64,000 nt of DNA from Chrysaora quinquecirrha (taxonomy: Eukaryota > Cnidaria > Scyphozoa > Semaeostomeae > Pelagiidae), in the NCBI GenBank assembly GCA_014526335.1, contig JACTAT010000014.1:257250-321249 (forward strand). The letters run 5' to 3'. Positions 37,075-49,000 of this stretch are shown in pieces. The notes under the pieces are model-generated. The model saw only the letters and a list, made by a program, of their open reading frames with translations. It ran no database searches and was not told where the DNA came from. The first letter of the stretch is position 1; each line of letters begins with the position of its first letter. The translations under genes and the position numbers were made by a program.

Positions 37075-38219
37075 CTATAATTGTTGCTGCTCATAAACTG
37101 TGGCTTGAGTTGAGAAAACAGCAGGTATAAGAATGAAACTTGTTTTAGAATTTATTGATAACAGCATAAAAGATATCAATTTTCTTTGTTCTTTTCTTGT
37201 TTCATATCAAGAAAGTTTTTTCAAAATAAGGTTGAAGTTACAATTCTGAACCTAAGAAGACTGGTTTGAATGAGTTTTGTCTATACCCTGGGAAAATCAA
37301 TGAGTGAGAATATATAGGCTGTTTAGGTCATAACATGATGGGGAGTGCACAGTACACTCTGTGATTCTCAGTGAGCTTGCCAAATAAACCAGCTTTTACT
37401 TAAAAGATCCCCATACAGAGGAATCTTATAACCAGTTCATATACAAAATTTTTGGTTTTGAAACCTTAGAACTAACATTACCTTTATTTTGCAGGGCTTT
37501 CAGGAGTGGGGGCTGCGGGGGGGCTTAAGCCCCAAATAATTTTGAGGACAATAATACGATGTCATAAAATCATTATGTCATCAGATACTTTTCTGTTGTT
37601 CAGCCTGGTGCAGCCCCCCCCCCCCACAAATCTGAAACTCCTTCCAATGGGATTGAATTGTGTGTGGAAGTGATGTCCATGGCTCTGGAGCTAACAATAG
37701 GCTTTTATGAAAAACTACTTCCTATTCAAAGTGAAAAGAAGGAAATTTCTCTTGAGACTGTCAGCCAAACTGCATGGAAAGTGATATATCCTTTCCCAAA
37801 ATACAGCATGTAGATGAAATCCTACCTATCAAGCTACAGATTCTCAAGGCAGAGGAAATTAATAAGGACGGGATTCCTGTTTTTGGGATTTTTCAGGATT
37901 TCTTGAATATTGCTTATCTGTGTCTTGTTGATTTTCTATATGTATTTTCTACTCAGGTTGGCCAGCCAATCTCCTCCCATCTTGAGATTCCCCATGGGTT
38001 TATCATATCAACAGCATTCTTGGTGCTGCAGGGCACTAATTAATTTATCCTATTACTTTTCAGACATTGTTTGCCCCAAACAATTGGCAAAATAGGATCT
38101 GCTTACAGTATTCATTACCCCCTCTGGCCAACACAACTGTGAGGAAAATGCCCCTGGTAAGATCTCAGTGGCAATATCTGGAATTTGGTGTAATTGCTTC
38201 ACTACTCAATAAACACTGA
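37075..38219 (+). CDS. Unidentified split gene (several exon-like blocks)
   Basis: Exon-like blocks on the plus strand: 37075-37124 with acceptor and donor (IIVAAHKLWLELRKQQ), a block from about 37625 to about 37870 (FYEKLLPIQSEKKEISLETV then IQHVDEILPIKLQILKAEE), a block after a strong acceptor near 37952 (VGQPISSHLEIPHGFIISTA) and a last exon 38064-38219 (NNWQNRICLQYSLPPLANTT, ending ASLLNKH, stop TGA). In the second block the frame changes at 37790-37797, again restorable by one added base in a C or T run. The donor of the second exon is not clear, and the start is unknown. The second block begins right after a poly-C repeat. I do not recognise the product. It could be a damaged gene. Confidence 0.4.
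37498..37640. repeat. Small G/C-run inverted repeat
   Basis: AGGAGTGGGGGCTGCGGGGG on the left is mirrored by GGTGCAGCCCCCCCCCCCCC and AAACTCCT on the right, about 140 bp apart. It abuts the second block of the unidentified gene and may have inserted at its splice acceptor. Confidence 0.45.
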
Positions 38220-40007
38220 AATGAAGATGACAGCTCAGAAAGATTTGGGAAACCAATTGGGCCCTAATAGAAACGAAAAAATGATTTTAAGTCTTTTGGC
38301 TCGAGAGAGAACCAGACGGGAAGAAACTTATTCAGACAAAACCCAGAGTAAAATAAAATCGAAAGCTCCAAAACGATTATCATAATCTCTACCTAAAAAT
38401 CAGGCAGTTTTTTAGAGAAAAATAAACAATTATACCTTGAATGCTCGAGCTTTTTGAGGACACTTCAACAAGTAACCTTTCTTCAAACATTCAGTCATCT
38501 CGAAGAGAAAGAAACGATGATCTAACGGTTGGCTGTCGAGCTTTTTTGGTTAATCGAAGTCAAAGAAATAGGCCAGGATATCGCACGTCCAGAATGATAA
38601 ATTGCCCAAGAAAAATCTTCTATTATTATGGTGATGGTATTTTAGAACAATGCTGTAATACTTCAGAGAGATTCAAGCAATTAAATAAATCTTTTTCTGA
38701 TCATCTCGACGCAGTACGTAGCCAGTAAAAAATTTGCCAACGTTGTCGTTGTCAGGTGAAATCAACCAGGTAGCTAGGCCACAAAACAGTTTTCTTCACA
38801 AAAACTTTTAATAAACCTAAAATATAGTTTGATCGTCGAACTTGGATAGTCCGATAAAAACTGAACTAAATTAACACAAATCTATAAGGAAATCTGCATC
38901 CCAAACGTTTCTTTTGACCAGTTTTTCACAGACTGGTGTGCTGTCTGCCTTTCTTTACGCGAGTATCCGCCTTTGTCGAGAGCCCGTCAACAAAACGTCA
39001 TATGTCGCTGCGTGCGTTCACACGAGGAATAAATAAAGACGGCCAGAGGGGCTCATAATCCCCCCATAATATGACCTCATGATGACATGACAACAATTAT
39101 TATCAAATTTACAAAGCCTCAATTCTTTCTGAACAATACTGATGTTTGCTAATATATCTATTTTGGCGTTATATGCTTATTGTCTTCTATCCGTGACGTG
39201 ATATCTCTAAGGTCTATAACAAAATAAGCACAGAACCGGCGCTTTTCAGATTTTGAATGCTTTCTAAGGTAAACAAAAATATAAACAATTCCTCAAACAA
39301 ATTGGAGGAAAGAGTAATATCCTGTATGGCGTGGTCTGCCTTTCCCGTCATGGAAACTTTCAAGAATCAGTCATGTTCATGTGCCCAACATGATGGCACT
39401 GGAAAGATGCCAAAACGTCTTTTCATTCTGTAGGTTCCCAGTTCCACACATTTCTTTGATTTTTATTTCGATTTAGAAATGTCTTCGAATAGCACAATTA
39501 ATAGTCACGAGAAAACTAGCTCTCCGTTTATGCAATTGACGAGAAAATAGAAATTAGGTCAATTAGAAACAATCTCGCTCACCATCAAATAAGCGTCCGT
39601 ACGCACCTCTTAATTTCTAAAACTCTCGCTTGAAATAGCAAACACTCACACATTTATATTTGCGCGGTACCCAGAGAACGAGACAATTAATAATTGAACG
39701 AGAAAAAAATCAAAAGGGGGACATGCACAAAAGAAGGGGAAGGGTAAAAAAACCGGGACAGGGGGAGCGGAGAACAAACGCAAACGGAGATCGGGCTGAC
39801 CAGATAGACAAAGCCTCATTTTCATTTTCACGAAAAATTTATGTGGTTGTTGATGTTGTTTCTTGTTGCTAGGCTGTTGGCAACTTCAACTTTGCGAGTT
39901 ATGTGATTTTGCTGGATTGTGGAAGAAAACTCACAGAAACCAAATAAAAAAATGCGATCGATGTCTTAAATTGCTAGAGATTATTTTGAAAGTTTATCCA
40001 AAAAGTA
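38220..40007. other. Intergenic DNA upstream of CFAP43
   Basis: An open frame of 95 codons (38441-38728) was noted and not called. A possible poly(A) signal AATAAA for the preceding gene lies near 38422. No other structure was recognised until the CFAP43 upstream region. Confidence 0.4.
39865..39884 (+). promoter_or_regulatory. Imperfect RFX X-box-like site upstream of CFAP43
   Basis: GTTGCT followed after 8 bp by GGCAAC, about 125 bp before the CFAP43 start codon. RFX factors drive many motile-cilium genes through GTTGCC-N(1-3)-GGCAAC type sites. Here the half-sites are present but the spacer is too long, so this is suggestive only. Confidence 0.2.
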
Positions 40008-43000
40008 ATGGATCAATTTGGCACAGTAATCCTACGGTGAGTTGAGAGAAAAGGGTACACTGAAGTGAAACTAGGCCTAATAAAGTCTAAGTACTATAGC
40101 AGCGCAGCGCTAGGTAGCCTCTGTTTACAAGGCCTTAAAACTTCTTGAGCTAGTACTAGAAGGAGTATCGAGTACTTGGCTGCTTTGGCGCCAGCGGGGT
40201 AGCCAGACATCACACATTAGAGCAGCAGAAGGCGTGGTCATGGAAAACTAGGGTGTTGTTATGTTAAAGAGCAATTAAACCAAGCCGTACCTACCCTGGT
40301 ACCCTGCTGTGACACTTCAACATCAGACTTAGCCTATATATTAAAAACCAATCTTGGCAAACGATTAGGGGCAACTGCATTTTTTGCTATCTAGACCAGC
40401 TGTGGGTCAATGTTTCACCTAACTTCCAATTCTCCCATGTTTTGCCAACCAATTATATGGTTGTTTTGCCCAAACTAAAGCGATGCTTACCTTTATGTTT
40501 ATCTGGTGGCTGTAGCCTGTCAATCATTTCCTGTTTACAAGGGGCTACACCCCCATGCCCCCCAGTTATTGCAGTATTGACCGTTTTTGTAATAAAGCAA
40601 GAAATTAATAGCAAGTAGCATAGTTGCACAAAAAGACCAGCAGTATGCCACACAGATCAATTACGTATGCCACAAGTGCCAGATATAACAACAGAAACAT
40701 ACATAGACAGACCAATGGAAAATTGTTTTTCTTTGTGAATAGTGCATGGAATACCCTCTTGGTTTTAGAGTAATCACATCTAACAGTATCTACTGTTGTC
40801 TTTCTAGTTGGTCTGTTGGTTACAATGGAAGTCCCATCTTTTTACTAAAAAGGACACAATCGCACATTTGACAGGAAATTGCATCAGGTTTTTAAATCTG
40901 GAATCAGGAGAGGAAAGTTTTCTCAGAAGTCCTGGTGATGGGATTGAAGTCTTTGCTGTTAATACTTCATACAATGCCATTGCATTTTCAGAGGCATGTG
41001 TTGATACAAACATATACATTTATGATCTGGAGGATTTGTCTGAGCCAAGAGCAGTTCTTCAAGGTAGGTTTTGAGCTTTTCTTTAGGACAAATAATTTGT
41101 CTTTTGTATTGATATTATGCATTAATAACCATTGAAGCTAAATATCTTATGGCTATCTGTGTAAAACAACCTCCTCTGAAGCCAAAGCATTCTTTAAAAG
41201 CCAAACAAAGCATTGTCAAGACCAGCACACAGCTGATTAAGAAGCGGTAACTAGATACATCATATAACGTAACAAGATATTTTTATCAGTCTATTCCAAA
41301 TCATTTGTTGATAGAGTGTATGTGTGTTTTAAGTGAGATAATTATTTGTGTTTTCCTAGGTGCTGGAACTCTTGGTGTATCTGCAATTGCATTTGCAAAC
41401 AATGGAAGCTTACTTGCAAGCTATGCTAGAGCACCAGACTGTACAATAACACTTTGGTAAATGTTTCTGCAATATTGTCTTTTCTGCCTATATGTCTGCG
41501 AATATGTTATTTGGGTTATACCAATCAAAGGATCATCCCCAAGTCTTAGGGTTTTCTTCCATATAAATGGCAAGTAAATCCTTTGTTGCTTTGTTGTATT
41601 GATGTTACTGAAAAACAAGAAAATTTCTGAGTAGCGATTAAGCCCTAACTGTGCCCCCCCCTTTTAATGTGAGTTACTCTTTGGCATAGACAATGTTTCC
41701 AGTTTTGGGTTGGCATGTCAATAACTTTATCATATGACAGTGTTGTAGGATGGTTGTTCATAAAAACCCAATACAGGCCAATGAGCGTTAAGAATTTAAG
41801 TAACCTTAGAGCTTGAAACTAACTTATTTTATTGCTGGCTGTAAGGCTTTCTTTCTATGCTCTTTTATTTAGGAATTGGCCAGAGCAAAGAAAACTTTGC
41901 ACCGTTGGAGTGAATGATTTCACCTGTACTCAGCTTTCGTTCAATCCTCTTAACTGGAAACAACTTTGTGGAATCAGTGATAGAGGTCTTGTTCTGTGGA
42001 CAACTGAAGAGGTGAATCAGTCGTATCATATTTCAGCGCAGTAAGTGGTGATTTCAGTACTAAACCTGTAGAGTTTAAGAGCAGAAGTTTTGTTAAACGT
42101 CTCGAGATTTCGGTTGCTAACGGTCGTACCTAACATGGGGGCTGCAACCACCAGCGGTGTCACGATTTTTTGGTATATATCATAACACTAAAAGTAAAAG
42201 CAAAGCTTTGACTGTATGTGCAACTTTTATTTAGTATAAGCAAGTGAAAATTCCGAAAACCTATGCTAAACTCTACGAATAAGAAGCTGTCTGCTTTGCT
42301 ACAACAAATTTTAATCGTTTTGCCAAGCACGATAAGTTGAACAATTTATAAAATGATCATTTATCTTTTTGTCACAAGTTCGACGTTTTTTGTAATTTTC
42401 GTCTCCGATTACGATTCTGCCTCGGTTTCGGATTCAGCACTCAATCTTTTGTCTTGGTGAAAATTTTCGTACTCCTTGTTGTCTTGATTCTGTTCTTTCG
42501 CAGTGGCAAGTTTGGAACAAGGACCGTGACAATGAACGAGAGTATAAAGTTGCATCCCAATAGATTTGGAGAAACAAGCGCTCAAATTTGCTTATTCCTC
42601 TAATTTTTAACAGCAAAGACTCGTAGACTTTCACGACAGAATAGTTGCTAAGGAACGGAAGCTACAAGGACTACAATGAATCTATATCATTTTAATAGAA
42701 CTCGCTGTAAAATATATTCTTTGATATGTGAAATTATATTTTGTCATCATACTTTCGTAGAAAAATTCATCTGCCACCAATTGAGGGAGGATACGAAATC
42801 GACTTGTATGACGATCTCGATCGACAAATCAGTCGATCAGTTAGCCCAATCACATCAAACATCAGAATCACAAAGACTGCTATCGCAGGGATCGTTGGTG
42901 ACGAAAGCGAAAATATTGAACTTGGTAATTTTATCAAAATTTTAGCCGTTTACCACTAGGTAACTCAGTAAATCTCATTAAATCAAAAATATACTCTAGA

Positions 43001-46000
43001 ACCTCTGTATGTCTGCCGTATGTCTGAGGTATGTCTATTGAAGTAAAGATTCTGCCAAAAAAATGTTTGCTTAAATTACCAATGTAATTGTAAAGCTTGA
43101 TATTGAAGGCTGGCTCGGTATGACTGCCATCGCAAACGCTAACTGATTTCCAGATGGCAATATTAGAAGCATCCGATCTGATAGAGAGAAGTGAAATGTC
43201 GAGTCTTATCGTGGTTGCATCATGGTTGCATCAATGTCATGATTCGTGCCGAAATCAAACCTACAGACGATCCTGTAATGCAATGCATCATTGTTAAAAG
43301 CTCCCTGGCACCATCTTTTTGTAATGATCTATTTTAAGAGCATGGTCGTCCTTAACATAGGAGAAACTGAATCTGAACACGTCGAAACAAAAGTATTAAG
43401 TTCTGTATGTCTATGAAGAGTTCATTTTCTCACATCGTAAAGGTCAGAAGAATACATCGAAATGGTGTGAAAAACACTTACCGAAGGAAGATCGCTTTTT
43501 CATTTTGTTTCAGTTTGTCTCTGTTTGTCTCTGTTTGTTTCATTAAATAAGTCTAATGTTTTATGATGTTAGGAGTGTCAGTCCATGAGGAAAGTTCTTT
43601 CTGCATTTTACATTGTTGACCTATTTGAGAGTTTGAATCGGCTATTTAAACGCTTCATTTATGTTTATTATAGATAAGAGAAAACGTTGCTCTCAAAAGG
43701 TCACTGCTGGGCTCAAAATGGACTAATATATTGTTGCTGTGCTGGTGGTCAGATCTTATCAATCAATTTCGAATCGTCACACGTGTCTTTTTTGTACAAT
43801 CCCATAGTCTATAGCAGTGCACTAGAAGGTACTTCCTTTAAAAGCTTACTTAAATACAGTAGAAGGTAACTTTTTTATATTTACCTCGTCTTGGTATACT
43901 TTTTTGCTTTTGTTTAGGAGATCCTACGCTTATTAAGCCTGTGCTATGACTGTGTGCAATCTTAGGTGCCTAATTGCCGTCCCCCCTGCTAATTAATTTT
44001 TTGAAGAAACCCCAACCCCCCTCCGCTCTTATTAGGACCCCGCTTATTAAAATTTGCATTGATATTGATGTTGATATTTTTCACTTAACTTTATACTCTG
44101 ACGTTTTTAATGTGAAATTTCACTTGTATACTCTATTTGTTGGTTAGAACTATGGATTTCCTTAGCCTATAAGTACTATAGGGCCCCTCGCACTGCGTTC
44201 CAGCACAGCAGTTTCCTGACAAAGTTTGTCAAACAAAATCCGACCCCCGCTTATTCCGACCCCCCGCTAATTAGATCCTGACTGCAGTTCCAACCCCCGC
44301 CTATTCCGACCCCCCGTTTCGTTTCTATGATGAAGAGAGACAGTAGCAAAGTTCTTGACTTTCTTTCTGCATCTGTTTTCAACGAAAATTTTTAACATTT
44401 GATTCCTTTCAACAGGGATCCTTATGGAAAATCAGCCTGATGAAAGACTTGAGCATCCACTCTCTGAACTGTCGGCAGGAAGCATGGAGTGTATTGCCTT
44501 GCACAGACAAGGTCTTTTTATTGCAGGCCAGGTATGTCATCGACAGTTACTTTAATTGTATCTTATACAGTAATCGTGCTTGAATGAAATGAATTGAGTT
44601 TAATTGATAGTTGAATGCACATTCAGTTCAATTCTTTTCATAGTATATAATACTATTTAGAAAGTACAAGATATTGTATACTTCACCACCAAGAGATGCT
44701 GAGCTTCTGTTTTCTTGAGCTTTCTTGCTCGGCGCCTGTTAAATCAAAGTATAAAGTAAAAAAAAAACATTAACAGCAAGAATGCATTAATTATATGAAT
44801 TAACAGTAAGTGTAAATGAATTAGGAATCAGTGTAGACAGACTTCAGAAAGGGACCAACTGTCCAAACTATGCCAAAATTAAGCGTATTAACTTGGATAT
44901 AGATAATGTCTCAGAGCTCACCTTGCAACGATTTTTTGCTGGCTAGAAAAACTTGATACCTAAATACCTAAGTTTGATAGCATTGCACGAGAGCAGTGTG
45001 CACGAGATCAGTGTAAGAGCAGCATCAAACAATATTGCTCTATCAAAATAATATACCTCGAAGTCAGCTGTACCAGCTGTTTAGGTTCACATAGAAACAA
45101 GTTGTGCAGGTTATTATACCTCTGGAATTACCTCAAATCTTGGCTTGAATGAACAAATAAAGATTCTTCTGTTGGTTGAAAAAAAGGTGTACTTAATGCC
45201 AACATGTTGATTTTTCTGAAGTATGAAAGCTTTAATCATTAAAAGTACTGATACATTAAGTTTCAGTACATTCATTACCCTTTGTCACGCTCTTCTTCAA
45301 CCGTGAAATCGCAGTTATTGAAATAGCAGGATAAGTTTTAGGCACTGGCCAAATCATCAAACATTGTTGTGTCAAGCATCTGAAATATCCTTGTCCAGCA
45401 AACGTTTGATCGTTTGGCCACATGACTGCTCATGAAACATCTTATGCTTTCAGCAAGCAGAAACTTTTTTTGAAGTTTTCCAAAAGCATTGCCAAGCCAT
45501 GTCTGCTTGTCAAGTAATGTTTTGCGACGCGACCAAACGGTCAAACATTGTTTGCGAAACAAATCTCAAATAATTTTCAAACCATGTTTGATCGTTTGGC
45601 CACGGCCTTACTTTGAACTTCTCTTGTTTTTCAAATTTTCAAAGCGCATATTACATTATTCTGAATTTTTTCTAACATTTATTTCAAATCATCAACACGT
45701 TTTCTGACTCTCAATCCTAAAACATTTATTTTTCAAACTCGTATTGCTGGCACTAACACTTCTCGTGTCAACTTCCACGACATCAATTGCACAAGAAAAT
45801 TTAATTTGAGAAAAATTTATACACCGCAGTACAACTTTTCTTTCAATTTTCAGGATGATTTTCTGAGATGCATCGATGCTAGCAAAGGAGATCTTCGCAT
45901 ATCTGAAAGAATTCCATTAGACAATACTATAACCTCTATCTGCTGGTCACCTGAATATGATTGCTTAGTACTTGGTAGTTCTGAGGTTTGTTTGGTTAAT

Positions 46001-49000
46001 CTATTGCGTTTCTCTCAAAAGCTTGGTTCAGGTGTAAGAAATTTAAATGAAGACAAGTTATAACCACTATTTACCGTAACGTATTTAGATAAACATACGT
46101 ACTTCGGTTTGTTAAGTCTTAAACGATAGCTATTAACAGTTGTCGTGTTCTGCCATTTTTATTTGTAATCTGAAGCAACTTTCAAACCAGAACACTCTGA
46201 CTGACGTCAACCTAAACGCTCAGGCCAACTGTAGCTAATTATTTAATTAAGCAAAAATGGAATTCACTATTTTGGACTAGAGGGTCAGCTTTATTGAACG
46301 TGATATTTATTGAAAAAATGCCTCTTGAAAACGTCTAGCAGATAGTATTTACGAATGACACAGATGGTTCTTTGGATGAAGGCGTTCAGAGCAATTTTTT
46401 ACGCTTTGTTGTGCTAGTAACTTGCAGTTCAATGTAGCATACAACGAATTCTAATCAAATCCACGATACCTAATGTTCAAATGGCCTATATGCTTTTCTG
46501 CAATTATTAAGGCTGTTACTATGTATTGCTAGAGGAGGCATTTTTCCAGCATTAAATGAATGAATATAGGATCCCTCGTCTGTTCTGTCACTGTCTGATG
46601 GAATATACACAGCCATATCGACTGTATTGATTTGATGCCCAATCTATCGGCCAAGCTTTTGATAACATGCATTGGGTAGGCATATATGGTCAGCAGCCCA
46701 TATAACCTTGCAACACTTATGCTACATCTTTCATAAGTAGTGAAACAAGTATTTGAAACAGTTGAATCAGTAATATGAATTGTATCAAATGAATTGTTAT
46801 GTTATATGAATCGAAGTATTGTTTTAATTTTAACGTTTTTGCTTGCAGGGTTCAATATCGCTGTATCATCCAGACACAACTGATGGTTTGAAGACATTAT
46901 TTGAAGGTCAAAGTGGTGAAATAGTTGGTTTGGACTGCACGAAAGACAATGAATCTCACTGTGTTGTATGTTGTAAATTTTTTTCATATCAAGTTGAAAA
47001 TTATTGTCATGGATATAAATGAATAATGGCATGGCCAGGAGTTATCTTATATTCTTTGCGTAATCCACGTGAAAGAAGCAAAGGCTGGGAAAACGCATTT
47101 TACTGGCCTTTCCCCGACATCACCTACTTAAAAAAAGCATTGGCACATATTGTATTATTTCTTTCTATGGCAAAGTTGCTACAATTTTCTCCATTATTTA
47201 AACAATTGCTGTTATCCAGGCTAATTCTTTCTATACGTCTTCACGTTTATCTGGTGCAAGATGACACTCCCTGCAAAAACTGTAGCAACCGCTCCCATTA
47301 ATAAACAAGTCGCGACTTAATATTTTATTGCACCCATGAGCAATTCAAATTCATAACTGCTTAATCTTTCTTTCTACAGACATGCAAAGATAATGGTCTT
47401 TTGCAAGTTTGGTCGCTCACTAAACCATCGTGCATCGGAAAGATAAGCCTGCAGTGCAAGGTATTTCTAACTCAATTCCTTAGCGCATTTACATTTAATT
47501 CCATTAAACGATAGCACTGCAAAAGCGGTGCATCTAAAATTGCGATCGTTTGCTAGGCTAAGTGTCACAACGAAACAAGTTTCTGCACCTAGATGCGAGT
47601 TTTTACTATTTCCATGCATAAAATTTAAATTCTTTCACAGTTCTTTTAAGTTTAATCATTTCTGTTTTGAATCGTTACTTATTTTTGTTGCTTTCAAATT
47701 TAGGCTACGATGCTGAAGTGTTTGCCTTCATCAAGCAGTACTGTTGTAGGAACTGCAGATGGTCGCCTTCTTCTTGTCGATCTATCGTCTCCAGAAAAAC
47801 CAAGATTCGTTCTGGATCGTTTGTTGCATAAAGGACCTGTTACAGCTTTGGGGTAAGTATGTTAAGATCGATAAATACATTTGCATATGCGGAGTTAAGA
47901 AAGAAGCTGAAGATAGTTGCCCAGTTAAAAACAGGCTGTCATGCTGGCTTCAAATAACGCTATTAAGCTTTAACTGTTTACTTTCCAAGCATTGCCTTCA
48001 TTGTAGACTATTTGCTATTTGGATTGTTGGGCAACCCTCTGTTTGTCTTAACTATTGTGTATTACCGTTGTAAAATTTAGTACAAGAAGTCTTCCAGTTG
48101 CAATCTTATTTATCTCAATAGCTTCTAGCATAGAATAATTTGTTTGTTTGTGTGGTTACTATTTGTTTTGTTATGATACGTCACAGTATGCAAGGAAGAC
48201 GGTCGGTAGTTACATTTACATCCAGGTTTTACCACGAACGTCAGCACCAGCTGTTTGGCTCTGTTTTGGTAATCTAATTCATATTGCACTGCTATAAGAT
48301 ACAATACCTGATCTGATCTAACTAAACGTCTCTAGGGGCTTTAATATACTGACTCAAAACCTTTCGAAGAACATAACACTCTATCTCAGCAGACCATTCT
48401 AAATTCAATTTAAGAATTGAAAGCTAAATGCTAAATCGATGATGCAAAATTACCGTCTGTTTTAGGATTGGTAACATGGGAAAGATTCTGGTCACTGGTT
48501 CGACTGATGAACGTGTTTTTATTGTCGATGCAACAGTTACATCAGAGCTGAACGTTTTTGGATACACAAGTATGTATGAGGAAATATTTTTAAAATTATG
48601 TGAACGATATGTTGCATGTACATAAGGATAGGAATTCGGTGTAACCTTTATCGATTCACGCTATCTTTTCGTTGGTGTTACAATCAAGAATGTATGGTAG
48701 ATATATAGCAACGTTTAGCACAGAAATGATAGATAGTAAATACACAATGTCATGTAGGGTTCTTGCGAATGTGTCTTTTCCTTCCACTCTTCCTGGTCCC
48801 TGCTTCTCTTCTCGCATGCATTAATTCTCTTTTCATTTACTTTATCACTAATTTGGCAAATCAATTTTCTCCATTCTGTTTGGTTCTTAATCTATTATCT
48901 CTATTTTTCAAATGCATCATTACAATGCAGAGCAATTTTACAAGTTGTTTCATGTTTACGTTCATAAAGATCAACAGCGTGTGTTCCTTTAGTTAATTAA

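Noticed and set aside
38441..38728. 95-codon plus-strand frame upstream of CFAP43
   Set aside because: No family similarity that I can recognise, no phase-compatible neighbour exons, and it follows the probable 3' end of another gene.
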